DNA of 64,000 bases. Origin: Kitasatospora aureofaciens. GTDB taxonomy: Bacteria; Actinomycetota; Actinomycetes; Streptomycetales; Streptomycetaceae. The notes under the pieces were generated by a model, which worked only from the letters and a program-made list of their open reading frames with translations, made no database searches and was not told the origin of the DNA. Location: NCBI RefSeq assembly GCF_019192735.1, contig NZ_JAHTKP010000012.1, positions 62,001-126,000 of the forward strand, written 5' to 3'. Below are positions 49,865 through 58,832 of this stretch, piece by piece. Both the position numbers and the translations under genes were made by a program. The first letter of the stretch is position 1; every line of letters starts with the position of its first letter.

Positions 49865-49969
49865 GTGCCCCGCCCCACCGCCGGCCGCCCCAGCACGGGA
49901 CGTCCGCGCGCCCGCACCGCGGTCGCCGCCCTGCTCCTGCTCGGCGTTCACTGCCAGGAGTCGGTATGA
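49865..49969 (+). CDS. Possible 34-residue leader peptide overlapping the hydrolase start
   Basis: The frame starts at GTG 49865, runs through a basic part and a hydrophobic stretch (TAVAALLLLGVHC), and ends at TGA 49967-49969 within the ATG of the hydrolase (ATGA). It has its own apparent promoter and no Shine-Dalgarno. It resembles a tiny lipoprotein-like or translational-coupling peptide. It could also be only the 5' leader of the hydrolase mRNA. Confidence 0.4.
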   Translation: MPRPTAGRPSTGRPRARTAVAALLLLGVHCQESV

Positions 49970-50847
49970 AGGCGGACGGAACCTCGCCCGTCCGGGCCGC
50001 CTTCCTGCGCATCGACGGCGTCCCGCTGCACGTCCGCACCGAGGGCAGTGGCCCGGTCTGCCTGCTCACCGGGGGTCTCGGCACCAGCTGGTTCGACTGG
50101 GACCTCGTCGTCCCCTTCCTCACCCCCTACCGCACCGTCGTCCGCTTCGACCGCCCCGGCTACGGGCTGAGCGCCCCCGAGCCCGCCACCGGCCGCCCTG
50201 CCCCGACCGCGACCGGCGAGGCCGAGCGCATCCGGGCCCTGCTGGACGCCCTCGGCCTGCGCGAGCCGTGCACCCTGGCCGGCCACTCGGTGGCGGGCTT
50301 CCACGTCGAGGCCTTCGCCCGGCTGCACCCCGAGCGGGCGGCCGGGCTGGTCCTGGTCGACAGCAGCGTCGAGCCCGCGCCCCGGCCGCTCCCCGCACCC
50401 GGGCTGCGCGACCTCGCGGCGCGGGCGGCGGCGGGCGCCGCGACCGCCCTCGCCGTGCCGTACCTGTTCGGCCCGGCCGCCCGGCGGCTGACCGCCCGCC
50501 TCACCACCGTCCGCGGCGAGGACCTCGCCCCGGCGCCCCTCGTCCGGCACTGTTACCGCACCGGCCGGGCCCTGCGCGCCCTGCTCCGGGAGAACGTGCG
50601 CTACCTGGACGTCGCCGCCGAGCTCGACGGGCTGCGCCGCAGCCGGCCGCTGCCCGAGGGCCTGCCGGTCACCGTGCTCGCCGCCGACGACGGCCTGCGC
50701 AGCCGCCGGACCGAGGCCTGGCTCGCCGAGCAGCGGGGGCTCGCCGCCCTGCTCGGCGCGGACTTCCGCATCACCGCCCCGGCCGGGCACCTGGTGATGT
50801 TCGACCGCCCCGACGCGGTGGCCTCGGCGATCCTCGACACCCGCTGA
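49966..50847 (+). CDS. Alpha/beta hydrolase
   Basis: A 293-residue alpha/beta-fold hydrolase. The oxyanion segment is LLTGGLGTSWFDWD, the nucleophile elbow CTLAGHSVAGFHVEAFA (Ser in GHSVA rather than GxSxG, with Ala in the last position) and the C-terminal His is in APAGHLVMFDRPD. The acid is likely the Asp in VLAADDGLRSR. No signal peptide. CCAGGAG lies 6 nt before ATG. It sits between the two tRNA-Lys genes on the opposite strand. The substrate is unknown. Confidence 0.88.
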   Translation: MKADGTSPVRAAFLRIDGVPLHVRTEGSGPVCLLTGGLGTSWFDWDLVVPFLTPYRTVVRFDRPGYGLSAPEPATGRPAPTATGEAERIRALLDALGLREPCTLAGHSVAGFHVEAFARLHPERAAGLVLVDSSVEPAPRPLPAPGLRDLAARAAAGAATALAVPYLFGPAARRLTARLTTVRGEDLAPAPLVRHCYRTGRALRALLRENVRYLDVAAELDGLRRSRPLPEGLPVTVLAADDGLRSRRTEAWLAEQRGLAALLGADFRITAPAGHLVMFDRPDAVASAILDTR

Positions 50848-50891
50848 CGGCCCTCGCCGAAAGCCCTCGCTGAAAACCGGCCGGAAACGCC

Positions 50892-50923
50892 GGAAGGCCC
50901 TCCGCTCTCGCGAAGGGCCTTCC
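50892..50923 (-). terminator. Terminator of tRNA-Lys copy 2, also after the hydrolase gene
   Basis: GGAAGGCCCT (50892-50901) pairs with AGGGCCTTCC (50914-50923). It lies 9 nt from the tRNA 3' end and 44 nt after the hydrolase stop, so it may serve both strands. Confidence 0.8.
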
Positions 50924-50932
50924 GGCTGTCTG

Positions 50933-51006
50933 TGCGCCGCCAGGGACTCGAACCCCGGACCCGCTGATTAAGAGTCAGCTGCTCTAACCAACTGAGCTAG
51001 CGGCGC
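50933..51006 (-). tRNA. tRNA-Lys (anticodon CTT), copy 2
   Basis: The 74 nt are identical to the copy at 49667-49740, and a few flanking bases on each side (TGTCTG left, CTGCTGAC right) are also shared. Anticodon CTT. CCA is not encoded. Confidence 0.95.
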
Positions 51007-51111
51007 CTGCTGACGCGGAAGACTTTACACGGCACCCAGCGGATCTGCCGAATCGTATTCGAGTGACAACCCTATGCAATGACGCGAGGTCCTCGCTCCA
51101 CGAAGGGGTCC

Positions 51112-53157
51112 TCACCCCGGGAAGTGGCAGGCCGCCTGGTGGCCGTCCCCGGCGAGCGCGGGCTTCTCCTGCTCGCACCGCGCCCGCGCGCCCGGCTCCG
51201 CGAGGCGCGCGTAGACGGGGCAGCGGGCGCGGAAGGGGCAGCCGGTGTGCCGTTGCGTGGGGGAGGGCGGGTCGCCGGCGAGGAGGATCCGGTCGCGGGC
51301 GCGCTCGGCGGCGGGGTCGGGCAGCGGGACGGCGGAGAGCAGCGCGCGGGTGTACGGGTGGCGGGGGCGGTCGAAGACGGCGGATACCTCGCCCTGCTCG
51401 ACGGTCCGGCCGAGGTACATGACGCTGACCCGGTCGGCGAGGTGCCGGATCACCGAGAGGTCGTGCGAGACGAACAGGTAGGAGAGGCCCAGCTCGGCCT
51501 TGAGCGACTGCAGCAGGTTGAGCACCCCGGCCTGGATGGAGACGTCCAGTGCGGAGACCGGCTCGTCCAGCACGAGCAGCTTCGGCCGGACGGCCAGGGC
51601 GCGCGCGATGGAGATCCGCTGGCGCTGCCCGCCGGAGAACTGGTGCGGGTACCGGGTGGCGTGGTCCGGGTCGAGGCCGACCTGGCGCAGGAGTTCGGGG
51701 ACGCGGCGGGCGATCTCGGCGCGGTCGGCGTGCTGGGCGTGCAGGGGTTCGGCGACGATGTCGCCGACCGGCATCCGCGGGTCCAGGCTGGCCATCGGGT
51801 CCTGGAAGACGATCTGCAGCCGGGCCCGGAGCCGGTGGGCCTCGGCGCGGGTGAGCGTGGCGGTGTCGTGGCCGAGGAGTTCGATCCGGCCGGTCTCGGG
51901 GGCGGCGAGGTTGAGCAGCTCGAACAGCGTGGTGGACTTGCCGGAGCCGGACTCGCCGACCAGGCCCAGGGTTTCGCCCTCCCGGAGGTCCAGGTCGACG
52001 CCGTCCACCGCGTAGACCTCGCCGATCCGGCGCTTGAACACCGTGCCTTTCAGCAGCGGAAACGTTTTGCCGAGTCCGCTGACCGCCAGCACCCGCGCGC
52101 GGGAGTCGCGGTCCCCGGTCACGGCGGCGGGCGGCACCTCCGGCACGGGGTACACCTCGGCCGGCGCGGGCCGCCGTTCGGCCAGCTCCGCCGACCGCAC
52201 GCAGGCCGCCAAGTGCCCGTCGCTCCCGCTCAGTTCCGGCTCCACCGTCGAGCAGCGCTGCTCCGCCAGCGGGCAGCGCGCGGCGAACGGGCAGCCGGGC
52301 GGCAGCTCGGCCATCGGCGCGGGGCTGCCCGGGATCGGCACGAGCGGACCGCCGCGGCCGTCCAGCCGGGGCACCGCGCCGATCAGGCCGAGCGTGTACG
52401 GGTGGCGGGGCGCCGCGAACAGCTCGTCCACGCCGGCCGTCTCGACCACCCGGCCCGCGTACATCACCGCGACCCGGTCGGCCGTCCCGGCGATCACCCC
52501 GAGGTCGTGGCTGACCAGGACGAGCGCCGCACCGGTCTCCCGCTGGGCGGTGCGCAGCACGTCGAGCACCTGGGCCTGGATGGTGACGTCCAGGGCGGTG
52601 GTGGGTTCGTCGGCGAGCAGGATGTCGGGCTCGTTGGCGACGGCCATGGCGATCATCGCGCGCTGGCGCATGCCGCCGGAGAACTCGTGCGGGAAGCTGT
52701 CCAGAGCCCGCTCGGGGGCCGGGATGCCGACCAGGTCGAGGAGTTCGGCGGCGCGGCGGCGGGCGGCGGCCTTGTCGACCTGCTGGTGGACGCGGACGGC
52801 CTCGGCGATCTGGTCGCCGATCCGGTAGACCGGGGTGAAGGCGGAGAGCGGGTCCTGGAAGACCATCGCCACCCGCCGGCCACGGATCGCGGCGAGTTCC
52901 CGGCCGGGCAGCCCGACCAGCTCCCGCCCGTCCAGCTGCACGGACCCGCGGACGCTCGCCGTCCTCGGCAGCAGGCCGAGGACGGACAGCGCGGTGACGG
53001 ACTTGCCGGAGCCGGACTCGCCGACGATGCCGAGGGTTTCGCCGCGCCGCAGGGTGAGGTCCACCCCGCGCACGGCGGGGACCGGGCCGAGCGGCCCGGC
53101 GAAGTCCACCCGCAGGTCGCGGACGGCGAGCAGCGGGGTGTCGACGGTCGTGGTCAC
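51112..53157 (-). CDS. Peptide ABC importer ATPase, DppD-DppF fusion
   Basis: A 681-residue protein with two complete ATPase domains. The first has Walker A GESGSGKS, signature FSGGMRQR, Walker [12 protein letters not shown] and a C-terminal oligo/dipeptide domain with cysteine motif [15 protein letters not shown]. The second has Walker [29 protein letters not shown] and [14 protein letters not shown]. The cysteines in each tail probably bind an iron-sulfur cluster. Usually these are two genes; here they are one protein joined by a Pro/Ala linker near residue 340. The GTG start overlaps the upstream permease stop (GTGA). Confidence 0.94.
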   Translation of the reverse strand: MTTTVDTPLLAVRDLRVDFAGPLGPVPAVRGVDLTLRRGETLGIVGESGSGKSVTALSVLGLLPRTASVRGSVQLDGRELVGLPGRELAAIRGRRVAMVFQDPLSAFTPVYRIGDQIAEAVRVHQQVDKAAARRRAAELLDLVGIPAPERALDSFPHEFSGGMRQRAMIAMAVANEPDILLADEPTTALDVTIQAQVLDVLRTAQRETGAALVLVSHDLGVIAGTADRVAVMYAGRVVETAGVDELFAAPRHPYTLGLIGAVPRLDGRGGPLVPIPGSPAPMAELPPGCPFAARCPLAEQRCSTVEPELSGSDGHLAACVRSAELAERRPAPAEVYPVPEVPPAAVTGDRDSRARVLAVSGLGKTFPLLKGTVFKRRIGEVYAVDGVDLDLREGETLGLVGESGSGKSTTLFELLNLAAPETGRIELLGHDTATLTRAEAHRLRARLQIVFQDPMASLDPRMPVGDIVAEPLHAQHADRAEIARRVPELLRQVGLDPDHATRYPHQFSGGQRQRISIARALAVRPKLLVLDEPVSALDVSIQAGVLNLLQSLKAELGLSYLFVSHDLSVIRHLADRVSVMYLGRTVEQGEVSAVFDRPRHPYTRALLSAVPLPDPAAERARDRILLAGDPPSPTQRHTGCPFRARCPVYARLAEPGARARCEQEKPALAGDGHQAACHFPG

Positions 53158-54083
53158 GGCTTCTTCCTACGGGAGTTCCGACGAGGGCGGCCGCCCCCGG
53201 CGGTGGGGTCGAGGGCGTCGCGCAGCCCGTCACCGATCAGGTTGACGGCGAGGACGAACAGCACCAGCAGCCCGGCCGGGAAGTAGAACAGCCAGGGGAA
53301 CACCGGGGCTTCGCTGGTGCCGGCGGCGAGCAGGGTGCCGAGCGAGACGTCCGGCGGCTTGACGCCGAAGCCGAAGTAGGAGAGCGCGGTCTCGCTCATC
53401 ACGGCGCCGCCGACGGCGATGGTGGCGTCGATGATGAGGAAGGAGGCGACGTTCGGCAGGATGTGCCGGCTGATGATCCGCAGCGGCCGGACGCCCATGA
53501 ACCTTGCGGCGCGGACGAATTCGCGCTCGCGCAGCGAGATCGTCATCGAGCGGACCACCCGGGCGGTGATCATCCAGTTGAACACGGCGAGCAGCAGGAC
53601 GAAGGCGATCCAGCCGGTGCTCTTCAGCCGGGGGGAGACGATCGTGATGATCAGGAAGCTGGGGAAGACCAGCAGCAGGTCCACCACGAACATCAGCGCC
53701 CGGTCGGCCCAGCCGCCGAAGTAGCCCGCGCAGGCGCCGACCAGGGAGGCCAGCACGGTGGAGAACAGGGCCACCAGCAGGCCGATGACCAGCGACTTCT
53801 GCAGCCCGCGGACGACCTGGGCGAAGACGTCCTGGCCGATCCCGTTGGTGCCGAACCAGTGCTGGGCGGACGGGGGTTGGTGCAGCGCCGTGAAGTCCGG
53901 GGTGGCGTAGTCCCAGGGCGTCAGGTACGGGCCGCCGAAGGCGAGCACGAAGAGCAGCAGGACGAGGACGGCCCCGGCGACCGCCCCGCGGGCGGCGAGC
54001 AGCCGGGTGAGGACGAGGCGGCCGCGGCCGGCGGCCCGGGGAGCGGGGGCGGCCTCGGCCGGGTCCGCGACGAGGGTGGTCAC
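53154..54083 (-). CDS. Peptide ABC importer permease, DppC type
   Basis: A 309-residue permease. It has an N-terminal helix, the [28 protein letters not shown] segment that marks OppC_N/DppC proteins, and the coupling loop [22 protein letters not shown]. The C-terminus ends [13 protein letters not shown]. The gene overlaps the ATPase start and lies 16 nt downstream of the DppB-type permease. Confidence 0.93.
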   Translation of the reverse strand: MTTLVADPAEAAPAPRAAGRGRLVLTRLLAARGAVAGAVLVLLLFVLAFGGPYLTPWDYATPDFTALHQPPSAQHWFGTNGIGQDVFAQVVRGLQKSLVIGLLVALFSTVLASLVGACAGYFGGWADRALMFVVDLLLVFPSFLIITIVSPRLKSTGWIAFVLLLAVFNWMITARVVRSMTISLREREFVRAARFMGVRPLRIISRHILPNVASFLIIDATIAVGGAVMSETALSYFGFGVKPPDVSLGTLLAAGTSEAPVFPWLFYFPAGLLVLFVLAVNLIGDGLRDALDPTAGGGRPRRNSRRKKP

Positions 54084-54099
54084 GTCAGGTCACCTCCGG

Positions 54100-55080
54100 T
54101 CAGGACCGCACGCGCGGGTCGAGGGCGGCGTGCAGGGTGTCGGCGAGGAAGCCGGAGACGAGGACGACGACGGCGGTGAACAGGTTGACCGCCACCACGG
54201 AGTTGACGTCCTGTTCGTTGATCGACTGGATCAGCCACTCGCCCATGCCGTGCCAGCCGAAGATGGTCTCGGTGAACACGGCGCCGGTGAAGATGCCCAG
54301 GAAGCTGTAGGCGAACATCGTCGACATCGGGATGACGGCCGTCCGCAGCCCGTGCTTGAGCAGGGCCCGGCCGCGGGTGAGGCCCTTGGCCTCGGCGGTG
54401 CGCAGGTAGTCCGAGCCGAGCACGTCGAGCATGATGCCGCGCTGGTAGCGGCTGTACGTGGCGAGGCCGTGCAGCGCCAGCGACATGGTGGGCAGCAGCA
54501 GGTGGAGCGCCCAGTCGGAGAGGTGGGCGCCGAGGCCGCCGGTGAGCCCGGGGGTCTCGTAGCCGGTGAACGGGACGACCTCGTGGCCGGCCGCGTCCTT
54601 GGCGGCGATGGCGCCGTTCTTGAGGAACAGGGCGACCAGGAAGACCGGGGTGGAGAGCAGGACGAAGGACAGCAGGGTGAGCAGCCGGTCGGAGATCCGG
54701 TACTGCCGGACCGCGCTCCAGGCGCCGGCCGCGACGCCGAGCACCATGCCGAGCAGGCTGCCGATCAGCAGCAGCCGCAGCGAGACCCAGACCCGCCGGC
54801 CGAAGTCGTCCGTCACCGGGGTGTCGTGGATGGTCCGGCCGAGGTCGCCGTGCAGCAGGCCGCCGGCCCAGTGGCCGAAGCGGACCGCCACGGGGGTGTG
54901 GTCGTTCAGGTTGAGGTCGGTGAGCTGCCGTTCGACCGATTCGGCGGCGGGCCGGGGCACCTTGGCCTCGAAGTAGGTGCGCGGCTGGAGGGCGGTCGCG
55001 GATATCGCGTACGCCAGGAACACGGCGGCGATCAGCAGCACCGCGTAGTAGCTCAGCCGCTTCGCCAGGTAGCGGAGCAT
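54100..55080 (-). CDS. Peptide ABC importer permease, DppB type
   Basis: A 326-residue permease. The first helix follows MLRYLAKRLSYYAVLLIAAV. A large loop (residues 28-100) and the coupling motif YLRTAEAKGLTRGRALLKHGLRTAVIPM with ExFxGxx segments (GIFTGAVFTETIFGWHGMGEWL) are typical of DppB/OppB. It is the first gene of the minus-strand operon and is divergent from the binding-protein gene across a 384-nt region. Confidence 0.93.
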   Translation of the reverse strand: MLRYLAKRLSYYAVLLIAAVFLAYAISATALQPRTYFEAKVPRPAAESVERQLTDLNLNDHTPVAVRFGHWAGGLLHGDLGRTIHDTPVTDDFGRRVWVSLRLLLIGSLLGMVLGVAAGAWSAVRQYRISDRLLTLLSFVLLSTPVFLVALFLKNGAIAAKDAAGHEVVPFTGYETPGLTGGLGAHLSDWALHLLLPTMSLALHGLATYSRYQRGIMLDVLGSDYLRTAEAKGLTRGRALLKHGLRTAVIPMSTMFAYSFLGIFTGAVFTETIFGWHGMGEWLIQSINEQDVNSVVAVNLFTAVVVLVSGFLADTLHAALDPRVRS

Positions 55081-55464
55081 CAGCGGCCGCCCGGGGTGGG
55101 GGCGGGGCCGGTGCGTCTGGTGGGCATCCGGTGGTGGCCTTCGGTCGGTGGCCCTGGTCGGGCCGTTCGGGAAACAGCTGGTCAGAGTGTTGCAGCGGTG
55201 TACGGCCGGGGTGTTGCGGGAGCGTTGCGGCGTGTGACGTTTGGATCAGATGTGAACTCCGCCCCCTGGTGGGCCAATTGAACGGCTGTTACGTTCTGCT
55301 GGTCCGGTGCCGACTTGGCTGCCCATGCTCAAGCCCCGCCACACCTCGCGCGGCACAACAACTGCGACACGACAACTGCGCCAACAACTGCGGCACAGCA
55401 ACTGCGACGCAAGAACTGCGGCACAACAACTCCCGCACTCGAAGAACTCACCAGGGGGACTCCC
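55081..55464. other. Divergent regulatory region of the peptide importer
   Basis: This stretch separates the permease/ATPase operon from the binding-protein gene. TTGGAT near 55240, TTGAAC near 55278 and TACGTT near 55290 are AT-rich enough to belong to promoters, but no -35/-10 pair has the right spacing. The right part holds the AACTGCG repeat array (55351-55435), which would be transcribed as the 5' leader. Confidence 0.5.
55351..55435 (+). repeat. AACTGCG repeat array in the leader of the binding-protein gene
   Basis: AACTGCG occurs at 55360, 55374, 55386, 55400 and 55414, spaced 14, 12, 14 and 14 nt, and a degenerate AACTCCCG follows at 55428. The unit is about CACAACAACTGCGG. The array ends 30 nt before the ATG. 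As RNA it is A/C-rich and should be largely unpaired. Confidence 0.9.
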
Positions 55465-57168
55465 ATGGACGCTGCCACCACGGCTCGCCGCCTCGGCCGG
55501 GCCACCGTTCTCGCCGTCGCCGTCGCCCTGGCGGTGACGTCGTGCACCTCAGGCGGCGGGGGGTCCGCCGACAACGTGGCCAAGAGCGAGCCGCCGAGAC
55601 AGGACTCGGACGACATCAACCCCAAGCCGCTCGACCAGCTGAAGGACGGCGGCGAGGTGCGCTTCCCGCTGTACCAGTGGATCACCCAGTGGAACCCGTT
55701 CCAGGTGGACGGCCGCTACGGCGACGCCGTCGACATCATGCGTGCCCTCGAACCGAACCTCTTCACCACGGACGCCTCCGGCACCTTCCAGACGAACCCG
55801 GACTACCTGGTGGAGGCCAAGGTCACCTCGACCTCGCCGCAGGTGATCACGTACAAGCTCAACCCGAAGGCCAAGTGGTCGGACGGAAAGCCGCTCAGTT
55901 ACCTGGACTTCAAGGCCGACTGGGAGGCCAGCAACGGCAAGAAGGACGGCTACAACATCGCCGACTCGGCCGGCTACGAGCTGATCTCGTCCGTGGAGCA
56001 GGGCGTCGACCCGACCGAGGTCAAGGTCACCTTCGCCGAGACCTACGCGGACTGGCAGAACCTGTTCCGCCCGCTCATACCGGCCGCCGGGATCGCCACC
56101 GCCGACGACTTCAACAAGGCCTGGATCGAGAAGATCCCGATCACCGCCGGCCCGCTGAAGATCGGCGTCGCGGACAAGACCGCCCAGACGCTCACCCTCG
56201 TCCCCGACGGGAGCTTCTGGGGCACCAAGCCCAAGTTGGAGAAGATCACCTTCCGGGTGATGTCCCAGGCGGCGACCACCCAGTCCTACCTCAACAACGA
56301 GATCGACCTCGCGACGGCCGCCACCGCGACCGCGTACGGCCAGCTCAAGGACGCCAAGGACACCGTGATCCGCAGCGCCAGCCCGTGGGACGAGGTGCAC
56401 ATCTCCTTCGGCGGTGGCGGCCCGCTGGCGGACCAGAAGGTGCGCCAGGCGCTCGGCAAGGCGCTCGACCGTTCCGCGCTGATCAAGATCGCCAACAACG
56501 GCGTCCCGGTGGAGTTCAAGCCGCTCGGCAACCACATCTTCATGCCCAACCAGGCCGGCTACCAGGACAACTCGGGCGAGTGGGCGAAGTTCGACCTGTC
56601 CGCCGCGAAGAAGCTGCTGGACGAGGCCGGCTGGAAGGAGGCGGGCAGCGGTCAGCCGCGTACCAAGGACGGGCAGCAGCTGGAGCTGCACTTCGTGATC
56701 AACGACTCCACCCCGCAGGCGCAGATCGACCTGTCCACCGCGGCCGCGTCGATGTGGCTGGCGGCCGGCGTGAAGGTCGACCTCGACAAGGTGCCGAAGA
56801 ACGACTTCTTCACCAAGTACGTGAACCCGGGCAAGTTCGACATCGCCAGCTGGCGCAACACGGACTCGTTCCCGCTCTCCAGCAGCCTGACCAACTTCCG
56901 CCTGCCGGTGGGGGACAACGTCTTCGGCAACTACTCGAAGCTCGGCACCCCCGAGATCGACGCGCTGCTGAAGAAGGCGGCCGGGACGATCGACCCGGTG
57001 GAGGCCGCGAAGTACTACAACCAGGCGGATGCGAAGATCTGGGAGCTCGGCCACACCGTCGAGCTGTACCAGCGGCCGACCGTGGTGGCGGCTCGCAAGG
57101 GCCTGGCCAACTACGGCGCGTTCGGCCTGGCCACGACCGACTACACCAAGGTCGGCTGGGAGAAGTAG
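55465..57168 (+). CDS. Peptide ABC importer substrate-binding lipoprotein (family 5)
   Basis: A 567-residue extracellular lipoprotein. It has a signal peptide with lipobox VTSC (C27), then the SBP_bac_5 domain. This includes KWSDGKPLSYLDFKADWEA, KVRQALGKALDRSALIKI and KKLLDEAGWKEAGSGQPRTKDGQQLELHF. It would deliver oligopeptides or related solutes to the divergently encoded permeases and fused ATPase. ATG 55465 was chosen over in-frame upstream codons because the lipoprotein signal starts here. A repeat array precedes it. Confidence 0.93.
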   Translation: MDAATTARRLGRATVLAVAVALAVTSCTSGGGGSADNVAKSEPPRQDSDDINPKPLDQLKDGGEVRFPLYQWITQWNPFQVDGRYGDAVDIMRALEPNLFTTDASGTFQTNPDYLVEAKVTSTSPQVITYKLNPKAKWSDGKPLSYLDFKADWEASNGKKDGYNIADSAGYELISSVEQGVDPTEVKVTFAETYADWQNLFRPLIPAAGIATADDFNKAWIEKIPITAGPLKIGVADKTAQTLTLVPDGSFWGTKPKLEKITFRVMSQAATTQSYLNNEIDLATAATATAYGQLKDAKDTVIRSASPWDEVHISFGGGGPLADQKVRQALGKALDRSALIKIANNGVPVEFKPLGNHIFMPNQAGYQDNSGEWAKFDLSAAKKLLDEAGWKEAGSGQPRTKDGQQLELHFVINDSTPQAQIDLSTAAASMWLAAGVKVDLDKVPKNDFFTKYVNPGKFDIASWRNTDSFPLSSSLTNFRLPVGDNVFGNYSKLGTPEIDALLKKAAGTIDPVEAAKYYNQADAKIWELGHTVELYQRPTVVAARKGLANYGAFGLATTDYTKVGWEK

Positions 57169-57641
57169 CCCCCGCCGCGGACGCGGCAGAACCGACAGCG
57201 CGGCAGGCGCTGGCGAGCAGCGCGGTGATCACGAGGCCGGTGGCGCGGACATGGGTAGGACGGCTCTGCCGCCCCCGCCGCTGTCCTGCCACCGGCCTTG
57301 ACCTTCCGCGTTGCCCGCAGGCCGCCCGTGTCGTGGGGCCCCGAGAGGCCCGCGCTCGCTTCCAACCGGGGAAGAATCTAGCGGGGTGACCCGGCGGCTC
57401 GGGCGGTACGGCGCGGCGCGCCCGGAAACCCGCCGCGCTGTCACCCGGTTCGCGCACCGGGGCGTCAACTACGGCTGACGGCAAGGAGAAAAGGGGCAAA
57501 GGCGGCGGTAACGGTCGCGCGGCGGCCGAGGGCGGCCCCGTCGCGCCGGTGCGTGCGCCGGGCTCGGCCCGCTGCCAGGATGCGCGGGACATCCCAGCGG
57601 GACAGCCCCGCCCGTCCGCCCCCGACCCCGGAGCAGCGCCG
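57169..57641. other. 473-nt gap without a recognisable gene
   Basis: I see no supported gene, RNA or clear terminator. AAGGAGAAAAGGGG at about 57483-57496 resembles a ribosome-binding site but no coding frame follows it on the plus strand. Confidence 0.5.
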
Positions 57642-58832
57642 ATGACCAGCGATTCCGCCGCAGCGCCCCACCCGCATCCCGCCGACCCGCGCCCGGTGCG
57701 CCGGATGGTCCCGCGCGACCGGAACGAGTCGCACCGGGTCGCCACCCCGCTGGAACTCTTCTTCGACCTCTGCTTCGTGGTCGCCGTCGGCCAGGCCGGG
57801 CGCGAACTCGCCCACGCCCTTGCGGCCGGGCACTACGGCGAGGGCCTGCGCGGGTACGGGTTCTCCTTCTTTGCCATCTGGTGGGCCTGGATGAACTTCA
57901 CGTGGTTCGCCTCCGCGTACGACTGCGACGACGTGCCGTACCGGGTCACCACGCTGGTGCAGATCGCCGGGGTGCTGATCCTCGCGGCCGGAGTGCCGCG
58001 GCTGTTCGTAAGCCAGGACCTCGTCCTGGGGGTGGCCGGCTACGTCGTGATGCGCCTCGCGATGGTCACCCAGTGGCTGCGCGCGGCGGCCGGCGAGCAG
58101 GGCGAGGCGCGCCAGGTGGCGTTGCGGTACGCGGGCGGCGTCGCGCTGTGCCAGGTCGCCTGGGTGGTGGTGCTGTTGCTGCCGCACGGTGCCCTGACGT
58201 TCGTCTTCCCGATCGGCGTCGTGGCCGAGCTGGCCGTGCCGGTCTGGGCCGAACTGCGGATGCAGACCACCTGGCACCCGCACCACATCGCCGAGCGGTA
58301 CGGGCTGTTCACCCTGATCGTGCTCGGCGAGACGGTGGCGGCGGCGACCGTCGCGATGCAGTCGGCGGTCGACGAGCACGAGGGGGTGGGCCGGCTGGTG
58401 CCGGTGGCGATCGGCGGTCTGCTGATCTGCTTCTCGGCCTGGTGGATCTACTTCGCCCGGCCCGTGCACGAGCACCTGCGGTCCAACCGGCAGGCGTTCG
58501 CCTGGGGTTACGGCCACTACGTGGTGTTCGCCTCGGCGGCGGCGATCGGCACCGGGCTGGAGGTGGCGGTGGAGTCGGCCGTGCACAAGGCGGAGATCTC
58601 CGCGGCGGCCGCCACCGCGACGGTCACCGTGCCCACCGCGGTCTACCTGTTCACCGTCTGGCTGCTGCACTCCCGGCACACCAAGAGCGGCATCGCGCAG
58701 GTCCTGGGCCCGGCCGGCGCCGTGCTGGTGCTCGCCTGCACGGCGTTCGGCGACTCCGGGGTCCTGGCCGCGGGCCTGGTGTGCGCGTTGATCGTGGCGG
58801 TGGGCGTGGCGCTGCACGCCCGGGAGGCCTGA
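57642..58832 (+). CDS. LtrA family membrane protein, copy 2
   Basis: A 396-residue protein of the low-temperature-requirement A family. It has VATPLELFFDLCFVVAVGQAGRELAHAL, WWAWMNFTWFASAYDCDDVPYR, ERYGLFTLIVLGETVAAATVAMQ and WWIYFARPVHEHL. It is the more canonical of the two LtrA proteins in this window. ATG 57642 follows GGAGCAGCGCCG. Its last 190 nt are overlapped by the convergent LysR frame. Confidence 0.88.
   Translation: MTSDSAAAPHPHPADPRPVRRMVPRDRNESHRVATPLELFFDLCFVVAVGQAGRELAHALAAGHYGEGLRGYGFSFFAIWWAWMNFTWFASAYDCDDVPYRVTTLVQIAGVLILAAGVPRLFVSQDLVLGVAGYVVMRLAMVTQWLRAAAGEQGEARQVALRYAGGVALCQVAWVVVLLLPHGALTFVFPIGVVAELAVPVWAELRMQTTWHPHHIAERYGLFTLIVLGETVAAATVAMQSAVDEHEGVGRLVPVAIGGLLICFSAWWIYFARPVHEHLRSNRQAFAWGYGHYVVFASAAAIGTGLEVAVESAVHKAEISAAAATATVTVPTAVYLFTVWLLHSRHTKSGIAQVLGPAGAVLVLACTAFGDSGVLAAGLVCALIVAVGVALHAREA

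Noticed and set aside
57483..57496. A ribosome-binding site suggesting a hidden gene after the peptide-binding protein
   Set aside because: No start codon at suitable spacing opens a plausible frame.
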